NCBI GenBank assembly: GCA_964015995.1 | Contig: CAXHFH010000065.1 | Coordinates: 1-13,194 of the forward strand | From: UBA1672 sp964015995 | GTDB taxonomy: Bacteria; Pseudomonadota; Alphaproteobacteria; Micavibrionales; Micavibrionaceae | Reading direction: 5' to 3' | DNA: 13,194 bases | Shown here: positions 6,787-13,124 of the stretch, piece by piece | Layout of the letters: every line of letters begins with the position of its first letter | How positions within the stretch are numbered: the first letter of the stretch is position 1 | The notes under the pieces: model-generated | Seen by the model: only the letters and a program-made list of their open reading frames with translations | Told to the model about the DNA's origin: nothing | Database searches by the model: none | Position numbers and translations under genes: made by a program

Positions 6787-7749
6787 TTAATAGTCCTCAA
6801 CGTTTCGGAACGTATAGCCTCCGGTGCGGCCATCCCTGAATTGTATTGATGCGATGCCAATCAAATAATCCTCATGCACTGCGCCAAATACGCGGCTATC
6901 TATTGAATGATCACGGTTATCGCCCATCATAAAATAGTGGTGTTCAGGTACAGTATAGGGCGGTGTATTATCCAGTGGTATTGTATCAGACACGCTTAAA
7001 ATATTATGTGTTTTGCCACCGGGCAGTGTTTCACTGTACTGATCTTGTAGTTTAGCATTGCGCACCAGATAAGGCTCGATTTTTTTGCGCTCTACCTTTT
7101 TATCATTAATGTAAAGTTCGCCTTGTTTCATCTGCACGACATCACCGGGCAGGCCTATGACGCGTTTGAAATAATCAATCCTTGGGTTTTTGGGTAGGGC
7201 AAAAACAACGGCATCACCACGCTTTGGGGGGGTGTTATATATTCGGCCTTCCCACAACTTAATTTCTAAGGGAAAGGCATAGCGGCTATAGCCATAGGAT
7301 GATTTTTTAACAAAGATGAGATCATCAGAGGAGAATGACGGCTCCATCGAGGATGAGGGGATGTGGAATGGCTCGTAGAAGAATATACGTCCAACGAGCA
7401 AAATCGGAATTAGTGATAAAAACGCGATGCTGATTGGTGGCATGATCCTTGAAAACCAGCGCAGATCTTCATATTTGTTGAAATTACTAGCAATATGGGA
7501 TGCGTGCAGCGCCGCGACAACGTACAGCCCTAAGCTTGTGCTGATATCAATGACATCAAACAGCTCCTTTTCAAGAAGCGGTTGGAAATACATATACAGG
7601 GCGACGTATAGCCCCAAAATTATGGTGAGATAGATGAGTGCGAGCCATCCACGATTAATGTACATCATGCCGAAGACAGGGCCGAAAAGAATCGTGAAGA
7701 AAAATGTAAACCAAGGCTTGCGACCTTTGATGGTTTTATACAGCCCCAT
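6787..7749 (-). CDS. lepB: Signal peptidase I with extended polytopic N-terminus
   Basis: This is type I signal peptidase, the serine protease that removes Sec and Tat signal peptides at the outer face of the inner membrane. Family boxes are clear in the 320-residue product: 'IPSSSMEPSF' with nucleophile Ser134, 'DYFKRVIGLPGD' with general base Lys195, and 'GDNRDHSIDSR' near 276-286. Ahead of these are four hydrophobic stretches, at about 13-30, 35-55, 71-87 and 105-124, where E. coli LepB has two and many relatives one. I chose ATG 7749 because AGGG overlaps the upstream stop and the gap is 5 bp. The other ATG at 7779 has no ribosome site and would overlap the SDR gene by 25 bp. The genes on both sides encode exported proteins, the natural substrates of this enzyme. 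Confidence 0.93.
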   Translation of the reverse strand: MGLYKTIKGRKPWFTFFFTILFGPVFGMMYINRGWLALIYLTIILGLYVALYMYFQPLLEKELFDVIDISTSLGLYVVAALHASHIASNFNKYEDLRWFSRIMPPISIAFLSLIPILLVGRIFFYEPFHIPSSSMEPSFSSDDLIFVKKSSYGYSRYAFPLEIKLWEGRIYNTPPKRGDAVVFALPKNPRIDYFKRVIGLPGDVVQMKQGELYINDKKVERKKIEPYLVRNAKLQDQYSETLPGGKTHNILSVSDTIPLDNTPPYTVPEHHYFMMGDNRDHSIDSRVFGAVHEDYLIGIASIQFRDGRTGGYTFRNVEDY

Positions 7750-7754
7750 AGGGA

Positions 7755-8744
7755 TTACCCTGTCATTTGCGCCGACCATCCGGCGTTCACATCAAGCGTG
7801 ATACCGGAAATAAGCTTTGCATTGTCAGAGGCCAAAAATGCTGCCGCATTGGCGATCTCTGAAGGATGAACTGAGCCTGTTTTTATACTGTGATAACTTT
7901 TCACAAACATTTCCATGGCACTGTTGCTGAGGTTTTTAATTGGGTTCATGCTGTCTTCACCATGCCACATAACTGTTTTTACGGCCGTGGGGGCAATGGC
8001 GTTCGCGGTAATGTTGTACCGTCCTAAATCTAAAGCCAAGGATTTCATCAAGCCGATGACGGCCCATTTGCTCGCGCTGTATGAAACGAGCTCTGCTATG
8101 CCGCGGCGTCCGGCAACGGAGCTAATCGCGATAACGCGCCCGCCCTTGCTTTTCTTAAGGTAGGGGATCGCGGGGTGCACGGTGTTGGCTACGCCTGTGA
8201 CATTGACATTCAATATTTCCTGAAAGATTGTTTCATTTTCATTTTCAAAGCCGACGCCGTTTGAAATTCCCGCATTGGCAATCACAATATCAATGCCGCC
8301 GAGTGTTTGTGCCGCCGTGTTGATGGCTTCGTGCATTTGTCCGCGATTGCGAACATCAGCGATTAACGGAATAGCGTTCACGCCTTGTTTCTTAACCAAC
8401 GCTACGGCTTGTTCTAAATCTGTCTTGGAGGATAGGGGGTAGGAAATAATCCCTTTAAGCGCATCGGGGGTGGCGATATCCAAAAGAGCGATGTTTGCGC
8501 CGTCCTGCGCGAGCTTGAGTGCCATGGCAAGGCCAATGCCGCGGGCTGCGCCAGTTATTAAAGCTGTACGGCCTTTCAAGGGTTTGTGGCTGTCTTCTGT
8601 TGTTTTGGCATCAGTTGAGGCGGCCATAGCCGCGCCGGGCATAGAGGCCATGGCAACGCCGCCTGCCGCGACCATACCTGCCTTTTTTATAAAATCCCTG
8701 CGTGAGGCCTTATCAGTATCATCATTGCTATCGTCATTATTCAT
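7755..8744 (-). CDS. Tat-signal short-chain dehydrogenase/reductase (mycofactocin-SDR-like)
   Basis: This is an NAD(P)-dependent oxidoreductase of the classical SDR fold. Visible elements are the dinucleotide loop 'TGAARGIG' (64-71), Asp89 at the end of beta2 (favouring NAD), 'ANAG' (156-159), and the catalytic set Asn181, Ser209, Tyr222 and Lys226 ('YSASK'). The N-terminal ~43 residues are a twin-arginine signal: acidic start, 'SRRDFIKK' with Arg15-Arg16, an Ala/Gly-rich core and 'AMAA'. An NAD-dependent enzyme sent folded to the periplasm is unusual. The segment between beta2 and beta3 is longer than in simple SDRs ('YPLSSKTDL', about 102-110) and, with 'IADVRNR', recalls the mycofactocin-associated SDR subfamily, whose NAD is held tightly. 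The start overlaps the upstream gene by 8 bp, so the two are coupled. The substrate is unknown. Confidence 0.87.
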   Translation of the reverse strand: MNNDDSNDDTDKASRRDFIKKAGMVAAGGVAMASMPGAAMAASTDAKTTEDSHKPLKGRTALITGAARGIGLAMALKLAQDGANIALLDIATPDALKGIISYPLSSKTDLEQAVALVKKQGVNAIPLIADVRNRGQMHEAINTAAQTLGGIDIVIANAGISNGVGFENENETIFQEILNVNVTGVANTVHPAIPYLKKSKGGRVIAISSVAGRRGIAELVSYSASKWAVIGLMKSLALDLGRYNITANAIAPTAVKTVMWHGEDSMNPIKNLSNSAMEMFVKSYHSIKTGSVHPSEIANAAAFLASDNAKLISGITLDVNAGWSAQMTG

Positions 8745-9327
8745 CGGTTTGCGGGGTGTCCTTAGTCTCGATTGTTTCTTCCACGGGGCTTTCCTCTATA
8801 GGCTCTGCCTTAGCCGTGGGATACTCATTTGTGGTGCAATTACATTTATAAAGCTCGAAACTTTGTGCGTCTTCAACACGCAAAGAGTCGCTACAGCTCA
8901 GGTAAATGCGTCCTGCTTTATCCTCATACTCTTCGCCTGTCTCCTCAGAAAGTCTATAGAATTTCTGTAATATATCGAAATTTGTTGTTACTTCGCTTGT
9001 CGCGGGATCAAAGCTTGTCTCCTTGATATCAATATCCATCATGGTTCTGACATTCATTTTTTTGTGGTTTTCAACAAACAGGATCATGCCGTCCTTACCG
9101 TATGACACCTCACCATCGTCATAATGCAAAAAGTCCTTCGCGAAATGCTTATCTATCATTGAGAGGGCTTCGTCATATTCCGATTTATTCATGTTTTTCT
9201 GAAGCTCCATGTAGAACGCTTCAACATTTTTGATTGCGTCTTCCGGTGATATTTCATCAGATGCAAAACTTGTGGTTGGGGATGCGCAGAGCAAGGCGAG
9301 AATGGCGATAGCAAGAAACTTTTTCAT
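8737..9327 (-). CDS. Secreted protein, probable NTF2-like fold
   Basis: This 196-residue protein begins with a clear Sec signal peptide ('MKKFLAIAILALLCASPTTSF', rich in Ala/Leu; cleavage after 'SFA' at 22). Residues 27-125 read like an NTF2/SnoaL-type domain: an N-terminal helix ('AIKNVEAFYMELQ'), a second helix ('YDEALSMIDKHFAKDFLHYD'), then alternating strands ('TMMDIDIKETSFD', 'VTTNFDILQKFY'). That is a fold guess, not a family match. Three cysteines cluster near 144-162 ('LSCSD', 'YKCNC'), and the tail from about 170 is Pro/Glu/Thr-rich and probably disordered. GAGGG lies about 5 bases before the ATG. The stop overlaps the SDR start by 8 bp, so the two proteins are likely made together and may act together in the periplasm. 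This gene probably starts a transcription unit. Confidence 0.7.
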   Translation of the reverse strand: MKKFLAIAILALLCASPTTSFASDEISPEDAIKNVEAFYMELQKNMNKSEYDEALSMIDKHFAKDFLHYDDGEVSYGKDGMILFVENHKKMNVRTMMDIDIKETSFDPATSEVTTNFDILQKFYRLSEETGEEYEDKAGRIYLSCSDSLRVEDAQSFELYKCNCTTNEYPTAKAEPIEESPVEETIETKDTPQTDE

Positions 9328-9390
9328 AAAGACCCTCGTTTAATGTTGAAAAACTATAGCTCATTGTCTGCATTACGGTTTGGAAATGCA

Positions 9391-9411
9391 ACAAATAATA
9401 GAGATATTTGT
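9391..9411. repeat. 7-bp inverted repeat ACAAATA / TATTTGT in the 115-bp intergenic gap
   Basis: ACAAATA (9391-9397) and TATTTGT (9405-9411) form a perfect 7-bp stem around a 7-base loop. It lacks GC pairs and a T-tract, so it is not a rho-independent terminator. It lies between the alpha/beta-hydrolase stop and the NTF2-like gene, just downstream of a TATAAT on the minus strand, where it could be an operator. Chance is possible in AT-rich DNA. Confidence 0.3.
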
Positions 9412-9420
9412 GATAATGAA

Positions 9421-9426
9421 ATTATA
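9421..9426 (-). promoter_or_regulatory. Candidate -10 (TATAAT) for the NTF2-like/SDR/lepB unit
   Basis: A perfect TATAAT on the minus strand sits about 95 bp before the ATG at 9327. No convincing -35 is found 16-18 bp upstream. A second possible -10, TATAGT, is at 9353-9358, closer to the gene. Either could start a transcription unit running through SDR, lepB and the Cys-rich genes. Confidence 0.28.
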
Positions 9427-9442
9427 GGTGAACTGCCAGAGG

Positions 9443-10384
9443 CTATGGTTTCACTGGTTTTTCACGCACAGTCTGCGGCAGGTCTTGTGGCATAGTCGGC
9501 GGCATTAATGTTTCGGTGCCATTGCTCATACCATTTTTATTGTAACAGCTCACGGGGAGTTTCAGAAGCTCCGGCCATTTATCAACCCAACCAATAGTGT
9601 GATCCGCTTCTTGTACCATCATCGTCTGCACACAATTTGTTGGTGGCATGGATTGAAGGTAACTGTGCAGAACTGCGGGCGTAACAACATTATCCCGTCC
9701 GCCAATAAAGTGATATTGGGGCATTTTTGTTAATGTGCTGGCTTCGTTAACCGGGTTCAGCGATTTTGTAAAAGACGGTGCTGTAGCTACGTCCGAGTAT
9801 GTTTCGTGATCTAAGATACCGGCAACAGTACGAAGGGAGACAATATCACTTCTTTTTGCGGCCAGTAAGGTGGCGATGGCGCCACCACCGGAATATCCGA
9901 TTACGTTAAACATAGATATGTCGTAACGTTTCGCGATGTCATTAAGTGCGATGTCGTAAGACGCAATAACATCTTCTGAAAAACGAGCATCTTTACCGTA
10001 ACTTGTCTTACAGCTCTCAGCTGGATCAAGCATTTCCGTATATTGGCAAGGGCGTGCAAGGTAAATCAGGTTTTCGGCCTTGTCCTTGGATGCTAAATGC
10101 AAGGCAACGGGATTAAACGGTGTTCTGGAGCTATCTGCGAGGGTGTCTTCGCCTTCAATGTAAATATTAGCCACACCACCGCGGTCATGAATACGTTCAT
10201 AAGCGCGCAGAATAAAGGGAGAGGCCGATATATCACGTTTGATCATCCATGCCGGTGCCGCGATACGTTGCGCGGTTTCAGTGCGCATGTAGGGGTAGGT
10301 GGTTGCAATACATCCCCCCAATGTCAGGGCGGCGACTAAGCCTGCTTTAATGGAGAGGGAGTCAATGAATCTGCTGATTTTCAT
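9443..10384 (-). CDS. Alpha/beta-hydrolase lipoprotein
   Basis: This is an envelope-anchored alpha/beta-hydrolase, probably an esterase or lipase-like enzyme; the substrate is unknown. From the ATG at 10384 the product has 313 residues (a TTG two codons upstream is the alternative; neither has a strong ribosome site). The signal ends in a good lipobox, 'LGGC' with Cys25. The catalytic triad is visible: Ser165 in 'GYSGGG' (GxSxG), Asp231 in 'GGRDNVVTP', and His262 in 'ADHTIGW'. Before the nucleophile, 'RPCQY' and 'CKTSYGKD' add two cysteines that may pair. The last ~30 residues are Pro-rich and probably disordered. There is a perfect TATAAT on the minus strand at 10418-10423. It follows the transglutaminase-like lipoprotein by about 54 bp and is separated from the next gene by 115 bp. 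Confidence 0.82.
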   Translation of the reverse strand: MKISRFIDSLSIKAGLVAALTLGGCIATTYPYMRTETAQRIAAPAWMIKRDISASPFILRAYERIHDRGGVANIYIEGEDTLADSSRTPFNPVALHLASKDKAENLIYLARPCQYTEMLDPAESCKTSYGKDARFSEDVIASYDIALNDIAKRYDISMFNVIGYSGGGAIATLLAAKRSDIVSLRTVAGILDHETYSDVATAPSFTKSLNPVNEASTLTKMPQYHFIGGRDNVVTPAVLHSYLQSMPPTNCVQTMMVQEADHTIGWVDKWPELLKLPVSCYNKNGMSNGTETLMPPTMPQDLPQTVREKPVKP

Positions 10385-10417
10385 GCGCAATAGTACCGTC
10401 TAAGATGTTGTAAATAG

Positions 10418-10423
10418 ATTATA
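10418..10423 (-). promoter_or_regulatory. Candidate -10 (TATAAT) for the alpha/beta-hydrolase gene
   Basis: A perfect TATAAT on the minus strand lies 33 bp before the ATG at 10384, predicting a leader of about 27 nt. A TG dinucleotide lies two bases upstream of the hexamer, near but not at the extended -10 position. No good -35 is visible. Confidence 0.35.
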
Positions 10424-10438
10424 ATCACTATGACGCTA

Positions 10439-11083
10439 TCACTTCTTATCGTGTGAATCACTACCCGAAGTGAAGTTTTTTTGAGGTTTCCACCCTTTTT
10501 TCCAATCTGTCATGGATACGACCTCTGCGGGGAAGCCATTATCATGAAACCATGAGTCGATTGCGTATTGTTTTCCGTTTGATTTTTCGGTCACGACAGC
10601 TGTTCTGTGTGGCCATCTACCGCCATGCAATAGCGGCACGCGCGTGTCAGGGGCGGAGACGTCATGAAAGTTTAATAAATCACGATCTTTCAGCATCATA
10701 AGGTATGTTGTTGTGTTCGTGCTTTCATCAATGCAGTCATGGTGAAAGTTACCCATATTGCGAAATGTGCCGTACTTGTCGGCAGATGTTCCCGTCTTCT
10801 GGCCAACGATAATTTCGAATGCGCCAATCGCCATTGCTATCTTTTCACGTTCCTGTTCGGCAGTGTTTGATTTTGTATCAAATATTTGTTTGATGCCGTT
10901 CCATTCATCTGATGTTAGAGACACATCAACGACTCGGTCACAGCCGTAATTGTAACAATGTTGAAACGAAGATACGGTGGGCGGACTGATATCTTGCGAT
11001 ATCAGGTAAGATTCAGGTGAGCGATCAGATGCCGCGCATCCAAAGAGTAAAAACGATAACGCTATAATGAGGGGTCTAGTCAA
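10439..11083 (-). CDS. Lipoprotein with transglutaminase-like Cys-His-Asp catalytic triad
   Basis: This 214-residue exported protein starts at TTG (11083), with AGAGAT a few bases upstream. The start overlaps the xth stop by 8 bp. The signal ends in a strong lipobox, 'LFGC' with Cys16, so it should be membrane-anchored. The body reads as a papain/transglutaminase-like fold. Cys117 is in 'HHDCIDESTNTT' at the start of a helix, His159 in 'WPHRTAVV' on a strand and Asp176 in 'YAIDSWF' on the next strand. That is the expected Cys-His-Asp order and spacing. A conserved-looking 'HCYNYGC' (42-48) near the N-terminus may form a disulfide. Members of this superfamily cleave or cross-link peptides or amides; the target here is unknown. 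It is probably made from the xth message. Confidence 0.72.
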   Translation of the reverse strand: MTRPLIIALSFLLFGCAASDRSPESYLISQDISPPTVSSFQHCYNYGCDRVVDVSLTSDEWNGIKQIFDTKSNTAEQEREKIAMAIGAFEIIVGQKTGTSADKYGTFRNMGNFHHDCIDESTNTTTYLMMLKDRDLLNFHDVSAPDTRVPLLHGGRWPHRTAVVTEKSNGKQYAIDSWFHDNGFPAEVVSMTDWKKGWKPQKNFTSGSDSHDKK

Positions 11084-11837
11084 TCGTGATCTCTATCGGG
11101 GTGTGGTCGGATGGTCTTTCCCATCCGCGTGGTGTTTTGTTGATATTACAGCTCATCAGACGATCGGCCATCACGGGAGAGAGCAGGAAGTGATCAATGC
11201 GGATACCGTTATTTTTTTGCCACGCGCCGGCTTGATAATCCCAAAATGTGTATTGCTCTGCTCTGGTGTCGAAAACACGGAAGGCTTCGGTTAATCCTAA
11301 ATTGAGTAAACTGCGATACGCCGCATGTGTCTCGGGGCGGAATAATGCATCACCTGCCCAGTCTTTCGGGCTATGACAGTCTTTATCCTCAGGGATGACA
11401 TTGAAATCGCCGCCAATGATAAAGGGGGTATCGCTTTCACGTAGATCTTTTAGGTGGGTGCAGAGCCGCTCCATCCAACCCAGTTTATAGTTATATTTGT
11501 CTCCCGGCGTTGGGTTGCCGTTGGGTAGGTAGATGTTAATCAGGCGAGTCCCGTTTATATCGGCTTCTATATATCGTGCCTGTTCGTCTGTTTCATCGCC
11601 CGGCAAGTGATCCAGAATCACATTTATGGGGTGCTTTGAAATCATCGCAACGCCGTTATAGGCTTTCTGACAGACCGCATGCGTATGATAGCCTGTTGAT
11701 TCAATCGCCTCAGCAGGGAACTCCATACCTTTAAGTTCTTGAATCATCAAAACATCCGGTTTTTCTTCCTCCAGATAGCGTTTGACGTGATCAAGGCGCG
11801 CTTTGATTGAGTTAACATTCCATGAGACGATTTTCAT
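11076..11837 (-). CDS. xth: Exodeoxyribonuclease III
   Basis: This is the AP endonuclease/3'-5' exonuclease of base excision repair, a Mg-dependent member of the endonuclease/exonuclease/phosphatase fold. All family boxes are present at normal length (253 residues): 'SWNVNSIKARL' with Asn7, 'IQELKG' with Glu34 (metal), 'NIYLPNGNP' with Tyr103, 'GGDFNVIPEDKDC' with Asp144 and Asn146, 'IRIDHFLLSP' with Asp215, and 'RPSDHTPI' with Asp243-His244. It heads the minus-strand gene block. The ATG at 11837 has no Shine-Dalgarno sequence, and a promoter lies directly against it, so the mRNA may be leaderless. In many alphaproteobacteria xth lies next to erpA; here a PfkB-family gene separates them. Confidence 0.95.
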   Translation of the reverse strand: MKIVSWNVNSIKARLDHVKRYLEEEKPDVLMIQELKGMEFPAEAIESTGYHTHAVCQKAYNGVAMISKHPINVILDHLPGDETDEQARYIEADINGTRLINIYLPNGNPTPGDKYNYKLGWMERLCTHLKDLRESDTPFIIGGDFNVIPEDKDCHSPKDWAGDALFRPETHAAYRSLLNLGLTEAFRVFDTRAEQYTFWDYQAGAWQKNNGIRIDHFLLSPVMADRLMSCNINKTPRGWERPSDHTPIEITID

Positions 11838-11844
11838 AGAACGC

Positions 11845-11872
11845 AGAATAGCAGTTTAACGCGCTGTGGCAA
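11845..11872 (-). promoter_or_regulatory. Promoter TTGCCA-16-TATTCT abutting the xth start codon
   Basis: On the minus strand the -35 TTGCCA (11867-11872, five of six to consensus) and the -10 TATTCT (11845-11850, four of six) are 16 bp apart. The ATG of xth begins 7 bases after the -10, so the predicted transcription start falls at or next to the A of the ATG. Confidence 0.42.
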
Positions 11873-11897
11873 GATCAAGCCAAGAACGATTTTTTAT

Positions 11898-11927
11898 TTG
11901 TTTTTGCGCGTGATTTTTTGCTATTTT
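11898..11927 (+). promoter_or_regulatory. Weak candidate promoter for the PfkB-family gene
   Basis: TTGTTT (11898-11903) and TATTTT (11922-11927) are 18 bp apart in T-rich DNA, with a predicted start near 11934 and a leader of about 35 nt. Both hexamers are poor matches. The region is AT-rich enough that this may be chance. Confidence 0.2.
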
Positions 11928-11968
11928 AGTTACGTAAAGAAAAATATAAAAAAATTGAGCGGGAATCT

Positions 11969-13123
11969 ATGGAGAACAACAGAAATTTAGTTTTAGTCGG
12001 CAAAGTTAATCTAGACATTTACGGTGCTTCGGGCGAGGTCACATCTTTGGGCGACACCAAGGACTTTGCCGATGGCGGTATCGGCGTATCATTGGGTGGT
12101 GCGTCTGCCAATGTTGCACGTTCAATCAATACCTTGTCGCGTGTTTATGGTGATGACGGTTCGACTAAAATTGTTACCCGCATTGGTGAGCCGCCCGAGC
12201 AGCAAGGATATAAAACCTTTGGGGAGCATTTATTAGCGCAGCATGCTTCTGAGATGACATTCCGCTTGCTACAGAATGAGGGTGTGAATTACACGGACGT
12301 TTCCGCAGGTAAAGAGGGGCCGGGAATCGCAAAAAGTATCGTGTCTAACTTTCTGGGCGGGCGACATATATTCAAAGAAATGCCTTTATTTGCGCAGTTT
12401 CAGGCAGCGAATGATGGCATGGTTACCAGTGTGCATCCTGTAATGACGGCCGAATTATCAGGTGCATCTTATGTATTTATTGACCCTGCGCGTCCGCCAT
12501 TGGCAAAAATCGGCGCTGATGTATGCGAACAAAACTGTATTCCATCCATCGTTGATCACGGTCTAAAGAAATGGCCGAAGGATGAGGTTAAGGGTAAGCT
12601 TTTGGGTGATGTCCTTAAACAGGCGGATATTATTATTGTGCCTGCTGATGCCTTTGTTCCGGGTATGGAAGAGGGCAAAAAAGACCCTGATCAATTATTC
12701 GAAATATTATCCGGTAAGGAATATAAGGCACGCACTATCATTATGTCTGATGGCACTGATCCTGTGCGTCTGAGCCATAACGGTCAGGTGAGTGAAATTC
12801 CGGTTACACCTGCAGAAAATGCAATCAATGTCAGTGGTGCGGGCGATACGCGCGATGGGGCGCTCATGTTCTTTCTCTCTCGCGGGGAGGAAATGGAAAC
12901 TGCCGTGACGAAGGCGACGGAAATGGCCACTATCCGTATTCAATATCCCGGTAATGAATGGGAAAACCACATTTATGACCACGTGAAGGATAATCCGTTA
13001 TTCGCGGATGATATCGCGGAAATTAAGGCCGTGCACGACGGTGGGCAACCTGGCTTGTTTGATGTGCCGCCTGCGGCGAATGATGACGACTTTGACGTTG
13101 AGGACGATCTAAGCCACGGGTAA
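11969..13123 (+). CDS. PfkB-family carbohydrate/nucleoside kinase
   Basis: This is a cytosolic ribokinase-fold sugar or nucleoside kinase. It has 'GKVNLDIYG' (11-19) as the first strand with substrate-binding Asp16, the Gly-Gly switch 'LGGASANVARSI' (42-53), and the anion-hole/catalytic motif 'SGAGDTRDGA' (289-298) with the expected base Asp293. The motif is slightly off consensus: Arg stands where Phe or Tyr is usual two residues after the Asp. At 384 residues it is longer than typical (about 300-330). Extra length comes from an insertion around 105-165 and an Asp-rich tail (371-380). The ribosome site before ATG 11969 is weak (GCGGGA). The gene is divergent from xth by 131 bp and ends one base from the convergent ErpA-type gene. 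I cannot name the substrate. Confidence 0.83.
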   Translation: MENNRNLVLVGKVNLDIYGASGEVTSLGDTKDFADGGIGVSLGGASANVARSINTLSRVYGDDGSTKIVTRIGEPPEQQGYKTFGEHLLAQHASEMTFRLLQNEGVNYTDVSAGKEGPGIAKSIVSNFLGGRHIFKEMPLFAQFQAANDGMVTSVHPVMTAELSGASYVFIDPARPPLAKIGADVCEQNCIPSIVDHGLKKWPKDEVKGKLLGDVLKQADIIIVPADAFVPGMEEGKKDPDQLFEILSGKEYKARTIIMSDGTDPVRLSHNGQVSEIPVTPAENAINVSGAGDTRDGALMFFLSRGEEMETAVTKATEMATIRIQYPGNEWENHIYDHVKDNPLFADDIAEIKAVHDGGQPGLFDVPPAANDDDFDVEDDLSHG

Positions 13124-13124
13124 G

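Noticed and set aside
6771..6860. An upstream start at 6860 for the Cys-rich lipoprotein.
   Set aside because: It would place 30 non-signal residues before the export signal and overlap lepB. The ATG at 6770 has a Shine-Dalgarno sequence and puts the signal at the N-terminus.
7750..7779. An upstream ATG at 7779 for lepB.
   Set aside because: There is no ribosome site before it and it would overlap the SDR by 25 bp. The ATG at 7749 has AGGG and a 5-bp gap.
8470..8970. A 166-codon open frame on the plus strand with hydrophobic stretches.
   Set aside because: It is antisense to the SDR and NTF2-like genes. Its hydrophobicity mirrors the Ala/Gly-rich Tat signal and codon bias on the opposite strand.
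9391..9411. The ACAAATA/TATTTGT stem as a transcription terminator.
   Set aside because: The stem has almost no GC pairs and no T-tract follows on either strand.
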